Assembly: GCA_003427395.1 (NCBI GenBank)
Contig: BFEA01000012.1
Span: forward strand, 2,012,618 to 2,046,830
Source: Chara braunii
Taxonomy: Eukaryota; Streptophyta; Charophyceae; Charales; Characeae
Direction: 5' to 3'
Length of the DNA: 34,213 bases
Each line of letters starts with the position of its first letter. Within the stretch, counting starts at the first letter, position 1. A model generated the notes under the pieces. The model worked only from the letters and a program-made list of their open reading frames with translations. It ran no database searches and was not told the DNA's origin. A program made the position numbers and the translations under genes. Of this stretch, positions 9,397 through 19,260 are shown in pieces.

Positions 9397-10250
9397 TCAG
9401 ATCTGTTTAAGCTTCTGTTGACAATCCAGAGTGACGTCTCCCTGTAGCAAGAGATTGGGAGAGGGGGTTGGCGCTGATTGTGGGGCCCATGCTTGGGCTA
9501 GCCATGTGTCGTCATCCAAGTCCTGAGTTATATAGTAGACCGTTGTCGGGTCAGCAGCCTGCTCGTTACAGTACCATTTCCCCACTGTCGGTTTGGAGAC
9601 CTGCAGCTCGTGCACCCACTCCGATGGTATAGCGGCTCTGATTTGCTGACTCCTTGTACAAACATGTTGTAGTCTGCCCAATTTGTTTCTGAGTTGTTGC
9701 TCTCTGAGCCAATTCTTGTCTTCCTCACTCCAAAGGTCCGAAAGTCTCGTTACTGCCCGCTCTACCCATCTGCGCCCAAAGTTGCCCCCTGCTGCCGTGG
9801 TTGTGAACGGCCAACCTTGTGAGTCGCAGATTAGGGGGTTATCGAAGATGCCTTGCCTCATGATTTTCTCTTTGGTGATCGGTGCTGATTGTTCTTGCGG
9901 GAGCAGAGCTCGCCATGCTGACCAGCACGCGCGGACAACCGGTGACCGGGGCTGGCGGCGGATAAATGAAGTCATGAAGAGGCAGGTCTAGATGTCTTCT
10001 CTTCTGTTGAGCGAAAATTCCTACTGTAGCAAATCTTCCAAAACCTTGAGCCAGCCCCTGCGTTCCGCTTGAGTGGCAGCTCTCGATAACCATTTGGCAA
10101 GCAGGGCTAGATTTTGCCGACCGGGGTCAATGATGGCTAGGCCGCCCTGCTGATTCTTTTTTGTCACCTTTGACCAGGCACACTTTGTAATGTGGCCCTG
10201 CCCTTCGATTGCTGCAGGCTTCCACAGGTAACGAGCTGCGACGTAGGCTA
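9397..10250 (-). pseudogene. LINE-2 ORF2 region after the RT
   Basis: Minus-strand translation gives NQQGGLAIIDPGRQNLALLA and KWL near 10170-10080. It continues, after a TAG, as an intact 192-codon stretch (9975-9397) with ACWSAWRALLPQEQ, then LSDLWSEEDKNWLREQQLRNK and IPSEWVHELQV. The same block is present in LINE-3 (31480-31640: LWDNERHDW, EAIPLEWYRI) and in the fragment at 20692 (LWDEQTLDWFSEQDLR). It is therefore a conserved LINE segment of unknown function between the RT thumb and the zinc domain. A short duplicated word, GACGTAGGCTAGCTT, occurs at 10239 and 10304. Confidence 0.85.
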
Positions 10251-10361
10251 GCTTTGATTAGGAGAGTGCGACCCATCAAGGATGTGCCTACCGTTGTGCG
10301 GCAGCGACGTAGGCTAGCTTGGATCTTAGCCTGAAGGATTGTCTGTTGGGTCTCACTAGCG

Positions 10362-10990
10362 TTAGACCTGTACGCCCAGGTAGCGCTCCGAGATATCCAA
10401 GGGGATACGTTTCATTCCCCAGTCTTGGTCTGCCAAGCTGTATTCGGCAGGGAGGAAGTAAACTGATTTGCTCCAGTTCACCTGTGCTTCAGATATTGTG
10501 CAATATGCATCGATCAGCGTCTTAGCTTCGTCCATAGAGTCTGGTGTTGCTTCCATTACCAGCAGCAGATCGTCCGCTATGGCTTCTGTCAGCAGCGTGT
10601 CTGAATCACCCAAGGTCAGACCCTTGATGCGCGGGGAGGCTCGAAAGGCGTTTAGGAAGATCTCCATCTGCACAGCGAACAGCAAAGAGGCCAACGGGCA
10701 GCCCTGACGCAGTGAACGCGTTAATGAAAACGTTGGAGATAGAAAGTCATTGACATTGACGGATGTTGTTGCATCGCTGTAGAATTCCTTAACCAAGGTG
10801 CAGAAATGCGGACCAAAGCCAGGTGCTCCAACGTGGCCAGCACAAACGACCAGTTAACGCGGTCGTAGGCCTTCTCCAGATCGAGCATTGCAGCCATGAC
10901 TTATCTTTTCTCCCGCTGTATCACCTCTTGTGCTCCCACTGCCATCAAGATGTTCTCGGCAATCGATCTCCCTTGAATGAAAGCACCCTG
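10362..10990 (-). pseudogene. LINE-2 ORF2 reverse transcriptase palm
   Basis: On the minus strand this encodes GAFIQGRSIAENILMAV, then LDLEKAYDRVNW (10850-10885), carrying the first catalytic Asp. After a shift come SLRQGCPLASLLF and the second Asp pair AIADDLLLV (about 10562-10582), then VNWSKSVYFLP. Two one-base deletions separate it from flanking frames: near 10992, by comparison with LEQDQ in LINE-1, and near 10826, by comparison with MGFG. A TAA lies in the segment before LDLEK. The aromatic residue of the usual Y/FADD is replaced by Ile. All catalytic Asp residues are kept, so inactivation is recent. Confidence 0.92.
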
Positions 10991-12711
10991 GTCCGGACCA
11001 GGGTGGGGAGAAAGGGGGTCAATCTTCTGGCCAAAAGTTTGGCCAGAATTTTGTATGAGACGTTGAGTCTCGAGATTGGCCTCCAGTTTCGTACGTTAGA
11101 CTTATCTCCCTTTTTGTAGATGAGAGTGATAATACCGAGCTTCATGTCTTCCATAAGTGTGACGCCTTCTGGGACTTCGTTATATAGGTTCAGGAGGTCT
11201 GGCTCAATGTGTTTCCATGCCTCTTCGTAAAATTCTACAGGCAATCCACCCGAGCCCGGGCTTTTACCCCGCGCCATGGACTTAACCGCCTGCAGAATCT
11301 CTTCCGTTGTGATAGGCTGCTCAAGGGTGGTCACGGCTTCTTGGTTGAGGCGGGCGTGTGTATGCTGCCACAGGTCTTGCTCTTCACGCAGTTGCTGTAG
11401 CGAGATGTCGGGCTGACGTCGGGAGGTTAAAATGTCGCTGAAGTAGGCCAATGCGTATTCTCCAATTGCTGCCGAGTCAGTTGCTGGTGGTGCCTCGACA
11501 TGGAACAGATGTTGGAGTTCCCTCATCAACGAGTGCTGTCTCGGGGGGCAAAGACGTTGGAAGGTGTCCTTCGTAAGACGGTCCGTAGTCAGAATGCCTT
11601 TCTCCTGGGCTCTCTTGGCCCAGATTATTTGCTGTTCGACCTGAAGCTCTTCCAGCTTGTGCAGCCATCTGTCTCGTCTGTGCTGCCAATAGAGCTCGGC
11701 CAGCGGACTGTTAGCTAGCTCCTCCTCTGCCTCCTCAACCATTTTCCTGCATTCTTCCTCTTGGTGTCTTCTACCCCTTGCCTGGATTCTGGAAAAGACA
11801 TCCAGGGCACGAGTAACCACTTGCAATCCTGTATGCAACCACCCCCCTTTAGTGCCAAACTGGTGCTTGGTCTGTTGCCAATCCTGCCAATGATTTGCAA
11901 TCCATTCTGTGACTCCCGGCCTGTTTAACAGGTCAGTGTTCAGACGGAAGGTACCCGGGCCTCTTACCAGTTGGCCCGCCATGGTGAAGCAGGCTACTAG
12001 TGGTCTGTGGTCTAATAGGAACTCGATTGGGCAGGTCACCGCGGTCAAGGAGTCCCAAGGGGAGCCCCTGGCCAACAACAGATCCAACCTCCTTTTCGGT
12101 GGAATGCCGTCACCCGAAGTCTGCGACGAGAACCAGGTATAGCCTAGCACCATCGGGTGAGTTGTACGATATGTGTCTGTCAGATCCCGATCAGCTAGAA
12201 AGGCTGCAAGCATTAGGGCGTCGGCCTTAGGAGGTGTAAAGGTGGGTGAGTTGAGGCCAGGGACCAGAGTTACGTTAAAGTCGCCCGCAAGGATGAGGTT
12301 GTCCTCCCTTGGAACGATGGCTGGTAGTTCTTCAAGAAAGGAGCGTCTCTCTGTTCTCTCCGTTGGCGCATAAACAGTCATGAGGGTCCAGGTCTCGGAT
12401 CCTAGTCGCATCCGCGCCCATATCCATCTCCCCCAGATGTCCAAGTCGTGGTCCAAAATCTCTGCTTCCAGGTTCCGGTGTATGAGAACTGCGCAGCCGC
12501 CCCTTGTATCGTCAGCAGGTGCCCAAAATTGGGGCCCCCTCCACCAACCTTCGATATGTCGAATCTTCTCCTCGTTTAGCTTAGTCTCCTCCAAAAAAAA
12601 AACTTGAATCTTCAGGTCATGCATCCAGGTCTTTAATCTGGGTCGTTTTTGCTTGTCCGTCGTATCGCCTTGCCCCCGGATGTTCCTGGTGGCAACTTTA
12701 AAGTCCGACAT
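10945..12711 (-). CDS. LINE-2 ORF2 N-terminal part: endonuclease plus start of RT
   Basis: An uninterrupted 588-codon frame carries a complete APE-type endonuclease (about residues 1-240). It shows Asn10 in ATRNIRG, Glu42 in EETKL, YAPTE (114-118), Asp144-Asn146 in GDFN, YTWF (191-194), Asp210 in RRLD, and Asp234-His235 in LLDHRP. These are the residues that nick the target DNA to prime reverse transcription. A Glu/Lys-rich linker follows, then RT entry motifs (SPGSGGLPVEFYEEAW, LIYKKGDKSNVRNWRPIS). The frame ends early at a one-base deletion near 10992, and the protein resumes in the next frame. The start is taken at the Met seven codons before the Asn motif, since LINE endonucleases begin close to it. 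Usual Ser of SDH is Leu. An intact frame this long implies a fairly young insertion. Confidence 0.93.
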   Translation of the reverse strand: MSDFKVATRNIRGQGDTTDKQKRPRLKTWMHDLKIQVFFLEETKLNEEKIRHIEGWWRGPQFWAPADDTRGGCAVLIHRNLEAEILDHDLDIWGRWIWARMRLGSETWTLMTVYAPTERTERRSFLEELPAIVPREDNLILAGDFNVTLVPGLNSPTFTPPKADALMLAAFLADRDLTDTYRTTHPMVLGYTWFSSQTSGDGIPPKRRLDLLLARGSPWDSLTAVTCPIEFLLDHRPLVACFTMAGQLVRGPGTFRLNTDLLNRPGVTEWIANHWQDWQQTKHQFGTKGGWLHTGLQVVTRALDVFSRIQARGRRHQEEECRKMVEEAEEELANSPLAELYWQHRRDRWLHKLEELQVEQQIIWAKRAQEKGILTTDRLTKDTFQRLCPPRQHSLMRELQHLFHVEAPPATDSAAIGEYALAYFSDILTSRRQPDISLQQLREEQDLWQHTHARLNQEAVTTLEQPITTEEILQAVKSMARGKSPGSGGLPVEFYEEAWKHIEPDLLNLYNEVPEGVTLMEDMKLGIITLIYKKGDKSNVRNWRPISRLNVSYKILAKLLARRLTPFLPTLVRTRVLSFKGDRLPRTS

Positions 12712-13520
12712 GGATTGCTGCAGGGGCGGCTTGGGATTGGATCCACTGTTCTTCTTCTGAAGGCTGCTGCCTTGTCGGCCATGGATCTTCTGGAATTTTC
12801 AGAGTCCGCAGAGTTGCCCCAAGGTGCTGTGAGGAGCGTTCGGAAGGCTGCCGAGTGAGGTTGCTTGTCAACTGCCAGTGTGGTACAGAAATCAGCCACT
12901 AATCTTGCGTTTACGTCCTCTGTAAGAAAGGTGTCATGGAGTTCCTCGATTGCATTAGATGCCAGCCAGCTCGATGGGAGTCAGACGACGCCTTGAGTGG
13001 CCAGAAGTGCTGTTGTTTCCAACGAAATCTTCACGTCCAAGGCTGCAATGGAGAAGTGTCAGCTGCCCCCTGCAGCCGCTGCTGTTGTCTTTCTCCCGAT
13101 GCGGATGCCCGGGACCAGCCTGAACAGGAAGCGTTCAACGATGAAGGTGGAAGCTACCGCCTTGATTGCCTCTTTGGTCGTTGGCGATTGGCTCACAGCG
13201 ACTGTCGGTATGGCCAGGACTCCCTTCTCCGTACGCCTCGCCATGAATTTCGTCCCCTGTGGCGAGAGCATGAAGCAGAGCAACACAAGTTGATGTCTGA
13301 TCAGGCTTGGCTGCGATCTGCTGCTTGATGGCTGCGCCGCCAGGGGAAGGGGCGCCAGCGGTCCCCTGGGAAGTGTGTTTGCAGGTGGAGGGGTTGAGGT
13401 TGGTATTGTAATAAACTCCAACTCTTCCTCTTCCTCCTCCTGCGTAGCCTGTCCATCACCTTCGGTGTTGATCCTCCGTTGCTTGACTTGAGTCCGGAGA
13501 GATTGCCTTGGGTTCCTCAT
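12640..13520 (-). pseudogene. LINE-2 ORF1 C-terminal domain
   Basis: Minus-strand reading from 13520 gives an acidic stretch (QATQEEEEEELEF) and a Pro/Ser-rich stretch. A more ordered segment follows: LCFMLSPQGTKFMARR, AIPTVAVSQSP, then, past a TGA at about 13059 and one more stop, IAALDVKISLETTALLA and LPSSWLASNAIEELHDTFL. LINE-3 has a matching series at 27750-28210 (LPKGDKVLVLPIRKKAGKW, ATISVSTEGLKM, NIIWLANELLTCICTIL). This suggests a second globular domain in ORF1. It is not a family I can name. Coding runs into the start of ORF2, leaving little or no intergenic space. Confidence 0.6.
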
Positions 13521-13799
13521 CGCTGTGTCTTCACTGATATGTCCGAAGAGGCTTGTGTCTTCTTGCTGTGCCGAAGGGGCGCCAGCGGTCCCCTGGGAAG
13601 TGTGTTTGCAGGTGGAGGGGTTGAGGTTGGTATTGTAATAAACTCCAGGTCTTCCTCTTCCTCCTCCTGCGTAGCCTGTCCATCACCTTCGGTGTTGATC
13701 CTCCGTTGCTTGACTGGAGTCCGGAGAGATTGCCTTGGGTTCCTCATCGCTGTGTCTTCACTGATATGTCCGAACTGGCCTGTGTCTTCTTGCTGTGCC
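13346..13799 (-). repeat. 227-bp tandem duplication inside LINE-2 ORF1
   Basis: 13346-13572 and 13573-13799 are direct repeats, nearly identical over 227 bp with fewer than ten differences. Both copies encode RNPRQSLRT.VKQRRINTEG and the acidic stretch on the minus strand. Because 227 = 3 x 75 + 2, the second copy is read in another frame. The ORF1 frame from 13993 therefore ends at 13517, and an equivalent frame starts at 13520. High similarity points to a recent event, after insertion or just before. Confidence 0.95.
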
Positions 13800-14442
13800 G
13801 GTTGAAGCCCTAGGGCTGCCTGAACTGCGTCCGTGTTGGTGTGGTCTGAGTGGGAAGGGTATGACTCGTATGGGTGCAGGTAAGTGGGGTTATCATAGAG
13901 GGTGACGTTGTGGTGGATGGGGGCTGAGGGGGAGTTTGCTGTGGAGCGTGGCACTACTGTCTGTTGGGGCGCACAGGTCCCAAGGGGGGGCACAGGTGCA
14001 GTTGATTGGTGAATAGTCGGAACAGGACCAGAGTGCGAAGTGTACAGTGGGATGATGGGCTGGGACGTGGTTGTGTGCAGTGGTACTTCCAGTTGCAGTG
14101 GAGGAGGGCGGGGGGGGGGCGAGCTAGGGAAATCAGCGGAGGGGATCTGAGAAAGGTCGAGCCTTGGTTAAGAGGTTGTGGGTTATCTGACGGGGCTGAT
14201 GTGAGAGGTAACATCGGTCGTGTTGGGAAGAAGCCACTCAAAAGAGTGCTGAAGGACGGTGCTGCTAGGGAGAGGCCTTGGGCGTGAGGGGGATGACAGG
14301 GAGCGAATGAGACAAATGTCTGCTGTGGTGCAGTCCATGGGTTCATTGGTCCGGAGTAGGTTGGTATAGACAGGACCCGAGGGGGGGGGGGCGGGAGCTG
14401 GGGAAAGGGAGAGGGCCTGGGTTGCGCCGGGGGGGATGGCAT
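13517..14442 (-). pseudogene. LINE-2 ORF1 Pro/Ser-rich middle region
   Basis: Two overlapping open frames (14442-13954 and 13993-13517) encode Pro/Ser/Thr-rich sequence with short Tyr-containing words such as YLHPYESYPSHSDHTN. They lie between the zinc-knuckle part of ORF1 and its C-terminal domain. Frameshifts link them to each neighbour, so the ancestral ORF1 was probably one long protein. Low complexity makes the exact shift points hard to place. Confidence 0.55.
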
Positions 14443-15472
14443 GTGTATGGTGGGGCGGCCAGTCTCTGATCATGAGAGGTCGATGCTGCTGTGGGGGATG
14501 GCTGGTGGGGACTGTTGCTGTAGTAGTGGTGGCCCGGCGGGCCTGTGGCGGAAAGCCTTGTCCCCCAGACTGTCTGCTTCCCCGACCTCTACCACGTGTT
14601 CGCCGCCCTGGAGGCACGGGTTCAGCGAAGCGTGGACAGTCGGGGTCAAACTCATCATGGTACCACCAAAGACACTTCTGACAAAAGGGACTGTTTTGAT
14701 TAGCAAACTGGATTTTCATGATTTGGCCTGTCGGCCTTCTCAAGGCAATCCATTCCATGAAAGTGTCGGCTACTACTGGGTCACAGTCCTTAACATTACC
14801 TAGCCTTGGCTCGTCCTCTCGTCTGTCCGGGGGGTGCATGTGTATGATTGGTCCCATCAATATTTGGACAACATTTCGAAGGGAGAACATGGCCCCCAGA
14901 GGGACACGAAGAGCTATGATCCTGAATCTGGCTGCAGATTCGGCGTCCCGCAATTGGTCTAGTTCGTGCTGTGTCATCCATGGCCGGAATGTGACCCTGA
15001 CTGGACCATCGCATGACGGGATCGCATCTTCTCTTTTGTTGATCATCATTTGGGCGATTTGTCGTGTGCGTGCAACGTAAGACATCACGTTAGGGCCCTC
15101 TCCATGAGTGCGGCCCCTCTTCTGCGATGGATTGACTCTAGGGTCGTGAAACCACGCATCCTTGTATATCCGTATGAACTGCTCGCGTTGGGCTATGGAA
15201 AAATTGGCTGCTCGCGAGTCGAAGATTACGATTACAGTGCGCTCCTTTAACCAGGCCACAGTCGCGTCGTCAACCTCTGAGCTTAGGTTGAGGTACCCTA
15301 TTCCGTCAACAATTTCGACCTCTCCGTGATTAAAAGGTGTATCGGGGAATAGTCCGTCGTCGAAGCAACCGTCCAGGAGTGCCTGTATTCGTGAGTGATC
15401 CTCTACAGAAGTCTGGGAGGGGCCTGGTTGATGTTGACCCGGGTGTGTGGCCGCTGAAGGAGAGGGTTCCAT
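14183..15472 (-). CDS. LINE-2 ORF1 nucleic-acid-binding protein with unusual zinc knuckle
   Basis: This is an open frame of 429 codons. Residues 1-60 are polar. About residues 60-260 form an ordered region resembling the N-terminal domain of plant LINE ORF1 proteins, with IALRVPLGAMFSLRNVV at 186-202. The zinc knuckle is Cys264, Cys267, His272, Cys279 (CX2CX4HX6C, where CX2CX4HX4C is usual). An RGRGRG-type basic patch follows (about 288-300), then Pro-rich sequence to the stop. It probably binds the element RNA in a ribonucleoprotein with ORF2. LINE-3 ORF1 has the same knuckle spacing. The last 60 codons may be out of the ancestral frame, since ORF1 sequence continues downstream in other frames. 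Confidence 0.85.
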   Translation of the reverse strand: MEPSPSAATHPGQHQPGPSQTSVEDHSRIQALLDGCFDDGLFPDTPFNHGEVEIVDGIGYLNLSSEVDDATVAWLKERTVIVIFDSRAANFSIAQREQFIRIYKDAWFHDPRVNPSQKRGRTHGEGPNVMSYVARTRQIAQMMINKREDAIPSCDGPVRVTFRPWMTQHELDQLRDAESAARFRIIALRVPLGAMFSLRNVVQILMGPIIHMHPPDRREDEPRLGNVKDCDPVVADTFMEWIALRRPTGQIMKIQFANQNSPFCQKCLWWYHDEFDPDCPRFAEPVPPGRRTRGRGRGSRQSGGQGFPPQARRATTTTATVPTSHPPQQHRPLMIRDWPPHHTHAIPPGATQALSLSPAPAPPPSGPVYTNLLRTNEPMDCTTADICLIRSLSSPSRPRPLPSSTVLQHSFEWLLPNTTDVTSHISPVR

Positions 15473-16377
15473 GATGTGGTATTGCGTTGACTAAGGATCA
15501 AGACTGTGGGCTTCAGACGAGCGGACTAGCCAGAAAAGGAGAGGGCGGTCAAAATGAGTGACGTTGTCAAACCGAGAGGGATCTGTGGGTGATGTGATGG
15601 GTTCTCTTTAAGGCTTGTAACTGGCAGTGCCTGTTGCAGACGACTGACGGGTGGGGGCGAAAGAAATAGGGTGGGTACAGAAAGGGTGGGGGAGGGGTGG
15701 AGAGGCGAAGAGAGGAATGACAAAAGTGAGGGGGGATGGAGGGATCGGTGTTAGTTCAAAAGGTGTTGAGAGAGAAGAGAGGGGGGTTGTGCAGGTGGGA
15801 TGCGAAGGGGTGTGAATGGGGCTGGGAAGGGGAGCTGCAAAGAGGGTCGAAAAAGGGTAAGTCGGGATCGCAACACTGAGTGAGTGGGAGGGGGGTCACG
15901 GGGAAGGTGGCGGTCGTGGGAACAGTATCGGTCGTAGGCGGGGGGTCTGGGGCGGGTGAGATGTCTGATCGATTAAGGTGGATTGGCAGGTAAGGGGATA
16001 TGTGGACATTGTGGAGAAGAGGGGGTTGATGGGTTAGCGAAGATGGGGAGAGGGGGGGGGGAGATGAAAGATCGAGAAACGTTGGTTTGTCGGAGGGAAA
16101 GTCAGGAATTGGGTGGGGGAATGGGGGTGAGGGCCTGGGGAACAGGAGTGCGCCGAGAGGGGAAGAAGGGAAGGTTGGGATAAGGTGGGAGCATCCAGGG
16201 GGGGTTAGAAGGTGAGGAGGATAGGTAGGGGTGAGGGGGTGGGTCGCGGTGTGGCGAAGGGGTCAAAACAAAGGTATGGAGTTCAAGGGTGTACCTACTT
16301 GGGGCAAGGTAGGGCAGACCGTAAGGGGGAGCGGCTGAGAGGTGTGGATGGAATGTGCTAGGTGAATCAGGACTCAC
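15473..16377 (-). promoter_or_regulatory. LINE-2 5' UTR, pyrimidine-rich leader
   Basis: On the coding (minus) strand this is strongly C/T-rich with runs such as CCCCCCCC. It lies upstream of the ORF1 start and downstream of the inferred 5' end. L1-type LINEs carry an internal promoter in the 5' UTR. LINE-3 has a leader of the same kind (24640-25235), which supports the assignment. No specific promoter motif was identified. The 5' limit is approximate. Confidence 0.6.
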
Positions 16378-16988
16378 CAGGCTGTGGGATACGAACTTGA
16401 ATAGGTTTGCCCGTCAGGGCTTCTTCGGCAAAATTCTGCTGAGTGTCTGTGTTGTGTAGGTGAATTGCTGCTGGACCGCTTCAGACTCGTCCGGGACAGG
16501 GCGCTAGCGCCTGTCCTATTCCACATAGTACGTATGAGTTGATGTCAGGCTATGAAACAAATTGGCTCATCGCTCGCCTCCATGCCTCACCTGCGTCGGT
16601 GCAATGCCGGGTTGACCAGGCTATGGCGTCCGGTAAGGTGGTGGACGATGTTCACATCTCCCGGTCTCGTACCGGGGTGGTGACCGATGAGACCGGCCCT
16701 CCAAAGCCGGTAACGCAACTACGGAGCGCTCTGCGCCGGTAGCGCGTCCCCTACTTTTTCCCCAATCCGCATCCTTGCTCCCAAAATTTAGGCAGCAGCC
16801 TCAGTCGCCCGTTTTTCAGGGCGTTGTCAGGCGCACTGGGGCTGAAACGCCCCAGTCACTTCCAAGAGCGCCAAGTGGCGCTTCAGTTATAGTTTAGTTT
16901 TTTTTTTTCTTTTTCTCGTCGGCTACAGCCAACGACACATCAGGTCTCGGGGCTTTCCAGCCACGAGCAACCATCCCCCCAAGGGCAT
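16378..16988. other. Hairpin-rich stretch beyond the LINE-2 5' end
   Basis: Six or more stable hairpins occur within about 450 bp. They are 16494-16516 (palindrome around GCGCTAGCGC), 16660-16676 (6 bp), 16692-16711 (6 bp), 16806-16823 (5 bp), 16835-16856 (8 bp, loop TGAAAC), 16867-16882 (6 bp) and 16918-16935. The style recalls the hammerhead element at 7158-7877, which lies on the other side of LINE-2. No hammerhead core, coding or direct repeat of the left block was found. Confidence 0.5.
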
Positions 16989-17142
16989 GGTTCCACTAGC
17001 AAAGAGGATCGGATCGAATGCCTGAATCTGGACGATGCTACGGAGATGTGCAGGAAATCGAGATTGAACTACTTTTCTGCATCTCTGTTTAAAGCACATC
17101 CAGATTCAAGAGTTCGATCCTATCCTTTTTGCTAGTGGGACC
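16989..17142. mobile_element. 154-bp foldback element, copy A
   Basis: It begins GGTTCCACTAGC and ends GCTAGTGGGACC. The terminal 42-45 bp are inverted repeats with few mismatches (GGATCGGATCGAATGCC against its complement GAGTTCGATCCTATCC near 17110). Length is exactly that of the second copy at 24289-24442, and the two are alike throughout. Non-coding. No obvious target-site duplication. Confidence 0.85.
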
Positions 17143-18206
17143 TCAACCCTGAGGAACCCTCGTTCTTTTCCCTTTTTTTCTTTTTTTTTTTTTCAGAAAA
17201 AAAGTTACAATAAAGAAAAATTTGAATCATTTCTCGATTTATGCGTGTCATCCTTACACAGGGGTCATGCTACCTCGCGTGACCGATCGCAGCCGTGCGA
17301 TCCTGATGATCGCGCGGCCGAAATCGGCCGTGCCCGACTGGGCTGCTCCCAAAAGGAGATTCGCCAAGTAGGCCGGCATATGGGGTTCGATCCCGGTATC
17401 AGCCAGGTGAGGGTCCTATGCAATAACCTACTAGGCTAGCTCCTATCACGATATTGATAGGAACAACTCTTCTATATGAAGAGCTCTCCCAGTCAATTTT
17501 TTCCCCATGCCACGGCCTTGCAGGCTCGGCCTGCCTCAGGCCCAGCCTACCTGCGGCCCTGCAGGCCTCGCCAGCTTGTGGCCCTACATGCTTGGCTGAC
17601 CGCGTGGCCTCGACATCGGCCTATCAACCCCCTAGCTCGGTGTCAACCCCCGCGGCCCGGGAAATAAGACCCTTCTTCCTATTCCCTCTGCGTCGTCCGG
17701 CACACTCCTCTTTTTAGCGTACCTAGGCCCTGAATCGCGCGGCTTAGCAGTCGTGCGACATTATTTTAGATAGACTAGGTCTGGCTCTAATCTTTCCATG
17801 ACCGCACACCACTGCGGCCTCGTCGAGAACCGCGGACGACAGTGCCAACTCCTGCTGTCCCGAACGAACGTCGATGACATCACACATCAGCGACGTCAAC
17901 TTTAGGTTTCTCAGTTATAGGGTTGGTCTGAATAACTTTGGCAACGTCAATCTCATCATGTTTCTTAAATCCAGCGAAAAGAGTCGAACAGCGTCTAACC
18001 TTGAAAAACTCGGGCAGAAACCCTCACAGGGGTTTCTATCCCGACAACGGAACCCCCCGCAGATAAGGGTCATCGAGTACCACGACAAGAGAGGAGTTTT
18101 CGAATCTGCAANGTNGGTGGGGGATGCCCCTTTGTGCACCCTCCCTATAGACCCTAGAGTGTGGCGCTGAAGCAGGGGCAAGGCCACTCCAGCCTCCCCC
18201 CAAGGC
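17143..18206. other. No gene recognised; contains ambiguous bases
   Basis: There are T-runs at 17166-17195, then a GC-rich stretch with two local hairpins: 17299-17317 (around CTGAT) and 17317-17333 (CGGCCG...CGGCCG). A tRNA-like B-box word, GGTTCGATCCC, lies near 17384 without a matching cloverleaf. Two N bases (18112, 18115) mark uncertain assembly. Nothing here is recognised as coding. Confidence 0.4.
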
Positions 18207-18660
18207 TTGGATTTGGTCTCCTATTCAGTTAAGGAATCATGCAGAATCGCAGACACAAGGGTCACAACTCCCGCTAGCGTCACCATTACTAGGTGGAGTG
18301 TGGTTTTACTAACAGATCTCCAAGACTCTGCTGCAGATTTTAAGAAGCTGTGGGGCGTGTTGGCGGATTTACCAGACGTGAAACAAGTTAGCATCCTTTG
18401 GATGCTCTCTATGCTAGTCACTCCCTCGGCGGTCTGGCTGAGTGGCCGAGGGATAAAAATCTCACTGGGATGCTCTCGATGCACCTGGCCTTTTGAATCA
18501 ATGAAGCGCCTATGGTGGACGGCCCGACATCGAAGAGTACATGAAATTTGAGAGCGGACCATTGAACACAAATGGGGGGAGAGGATGTGGATTGGAATGC
18601 GCATTGGGTTTTGCTAGGTTTCGTTGGAGACGGAGAAGACAAGTAAATGAGGTTGGTCGT
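18207..18660 (+). pseudogene. LINE ORF2 C-terminal fragment
   Basis: The 114-codon stretch from 18207 includes KKLWGVLADLPDVKQV, then ILWMLSMLVTPSAVWLSGRG, ending GCSRC. This matches LINE-2 residues encoded at 9140-9016 (LWIQLPEL..., VLWILSHSAIPCAEWLFERG, KCRR) at most conserved positions, including both Trp and the Cys pair. No RT is found upstream, so it is a detached piece of the LINE C-terminal domain. It is more like LINE-2 than LINE-3. Stops follow from 18552. Confidence 0.75.
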
Positions 18661-18918
18661 ATATCGCCCATGTGGCCAGGGCTGTGATCTGCTCAGTCAT
18701 ACGGGCAGATAGAAACCACTCCCGGTTTGAGGGTCGCCAATATGCATATGTTCAGATTAATGTGGCGATAAAAAAAGGTTTGAGGAGAGCAACTTGGGCA
18801 GATGGTGTAGAAGGGCGAAATGTGGTAAGACTCCCAAATAGGCCCTCTGGTGGTTTTTTAAGATGTGGGCAAGAGGCAATCGCCTGGCTCGGGTCCATCC
18901 AGAGAAAGGTTTGATAGT

Positions 18919-19118
18919 GACTAAATAGCTTTAGGGTTGAGGGGAGGTAGACATTGAGGCAAGAACCAGGGTATCTCAGTTCAAGTTCGGACCTCAGGAG
19001 ATCACTAAAGGAAAGTGGGTGACTAAATTGGCTTCAGGTTGAGGGGAGGTAGACATTGAGGCAAAAACCAGGGTATCTCGAGTTCGGACCGCAGGAGATC
19101 ACTAAAGGGAGGTGGGTG
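18919..19118. repeat. Tandem duplication of about 100 bp
   Basis: 18919-19020 and 19021-19118 both start GACTAAAT, contain GGGGAGGTAGACATTGAGG and end with GTGGGTG. They differ by a few substitutions and a short deletion in the second unit. It may belong to the 3' part of the LINE fragment just upstream. Confidence 0.9.
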
Positions 19119-19260
19119 TGATAGTGTCATGGAGACTAGGAACAATAGTTCCAGCCGACCGTCTAAGGCCAGTTTCAGGCTGTGTAGTCATGTGTATTGT
19201 GAAGAGATGAGAGATAGGTTAGGAGTGGTAGGTGTGGCATAAATTAGAGCTAGTAAGGGG

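Larger units (their letters stand above)
8061..16377 (-). mobile_element. LINE-2, near full-length L1-type non-LTR retrotransposon
   Basis: Read on the minus strand, the parts are in LINE order: C-rich 5' UTR, ORF1 with zinc knuckle, ORF1 downstream domain, ORF2 (endonuclease, RT, C-terminal zinc motif), 3' UTR and poly(A), which appears as T-tract 8061-8086 on the plus strand. No RNase H domain was seen. The 3' end is firm because of the poly(A). The 5' end is set approximately where the C-rich leader stops. I could not find a target-site duplication matching the bases next to the poly(A). Confidence 0.85.

Noticed and set aside
17299-17333. CTGATGA followed by GAAA near 17306
   Set aside because: The bases form two independent hairpins around these words. 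No three-stem hammerhead can be drawn.
17375-17405. tRNA gene suggested by GGTTCGATCCC near 17384
   Set aside because: No acceptor, D or anticodon stem could be paired around it. At most it is a tRNA-derived remnant.
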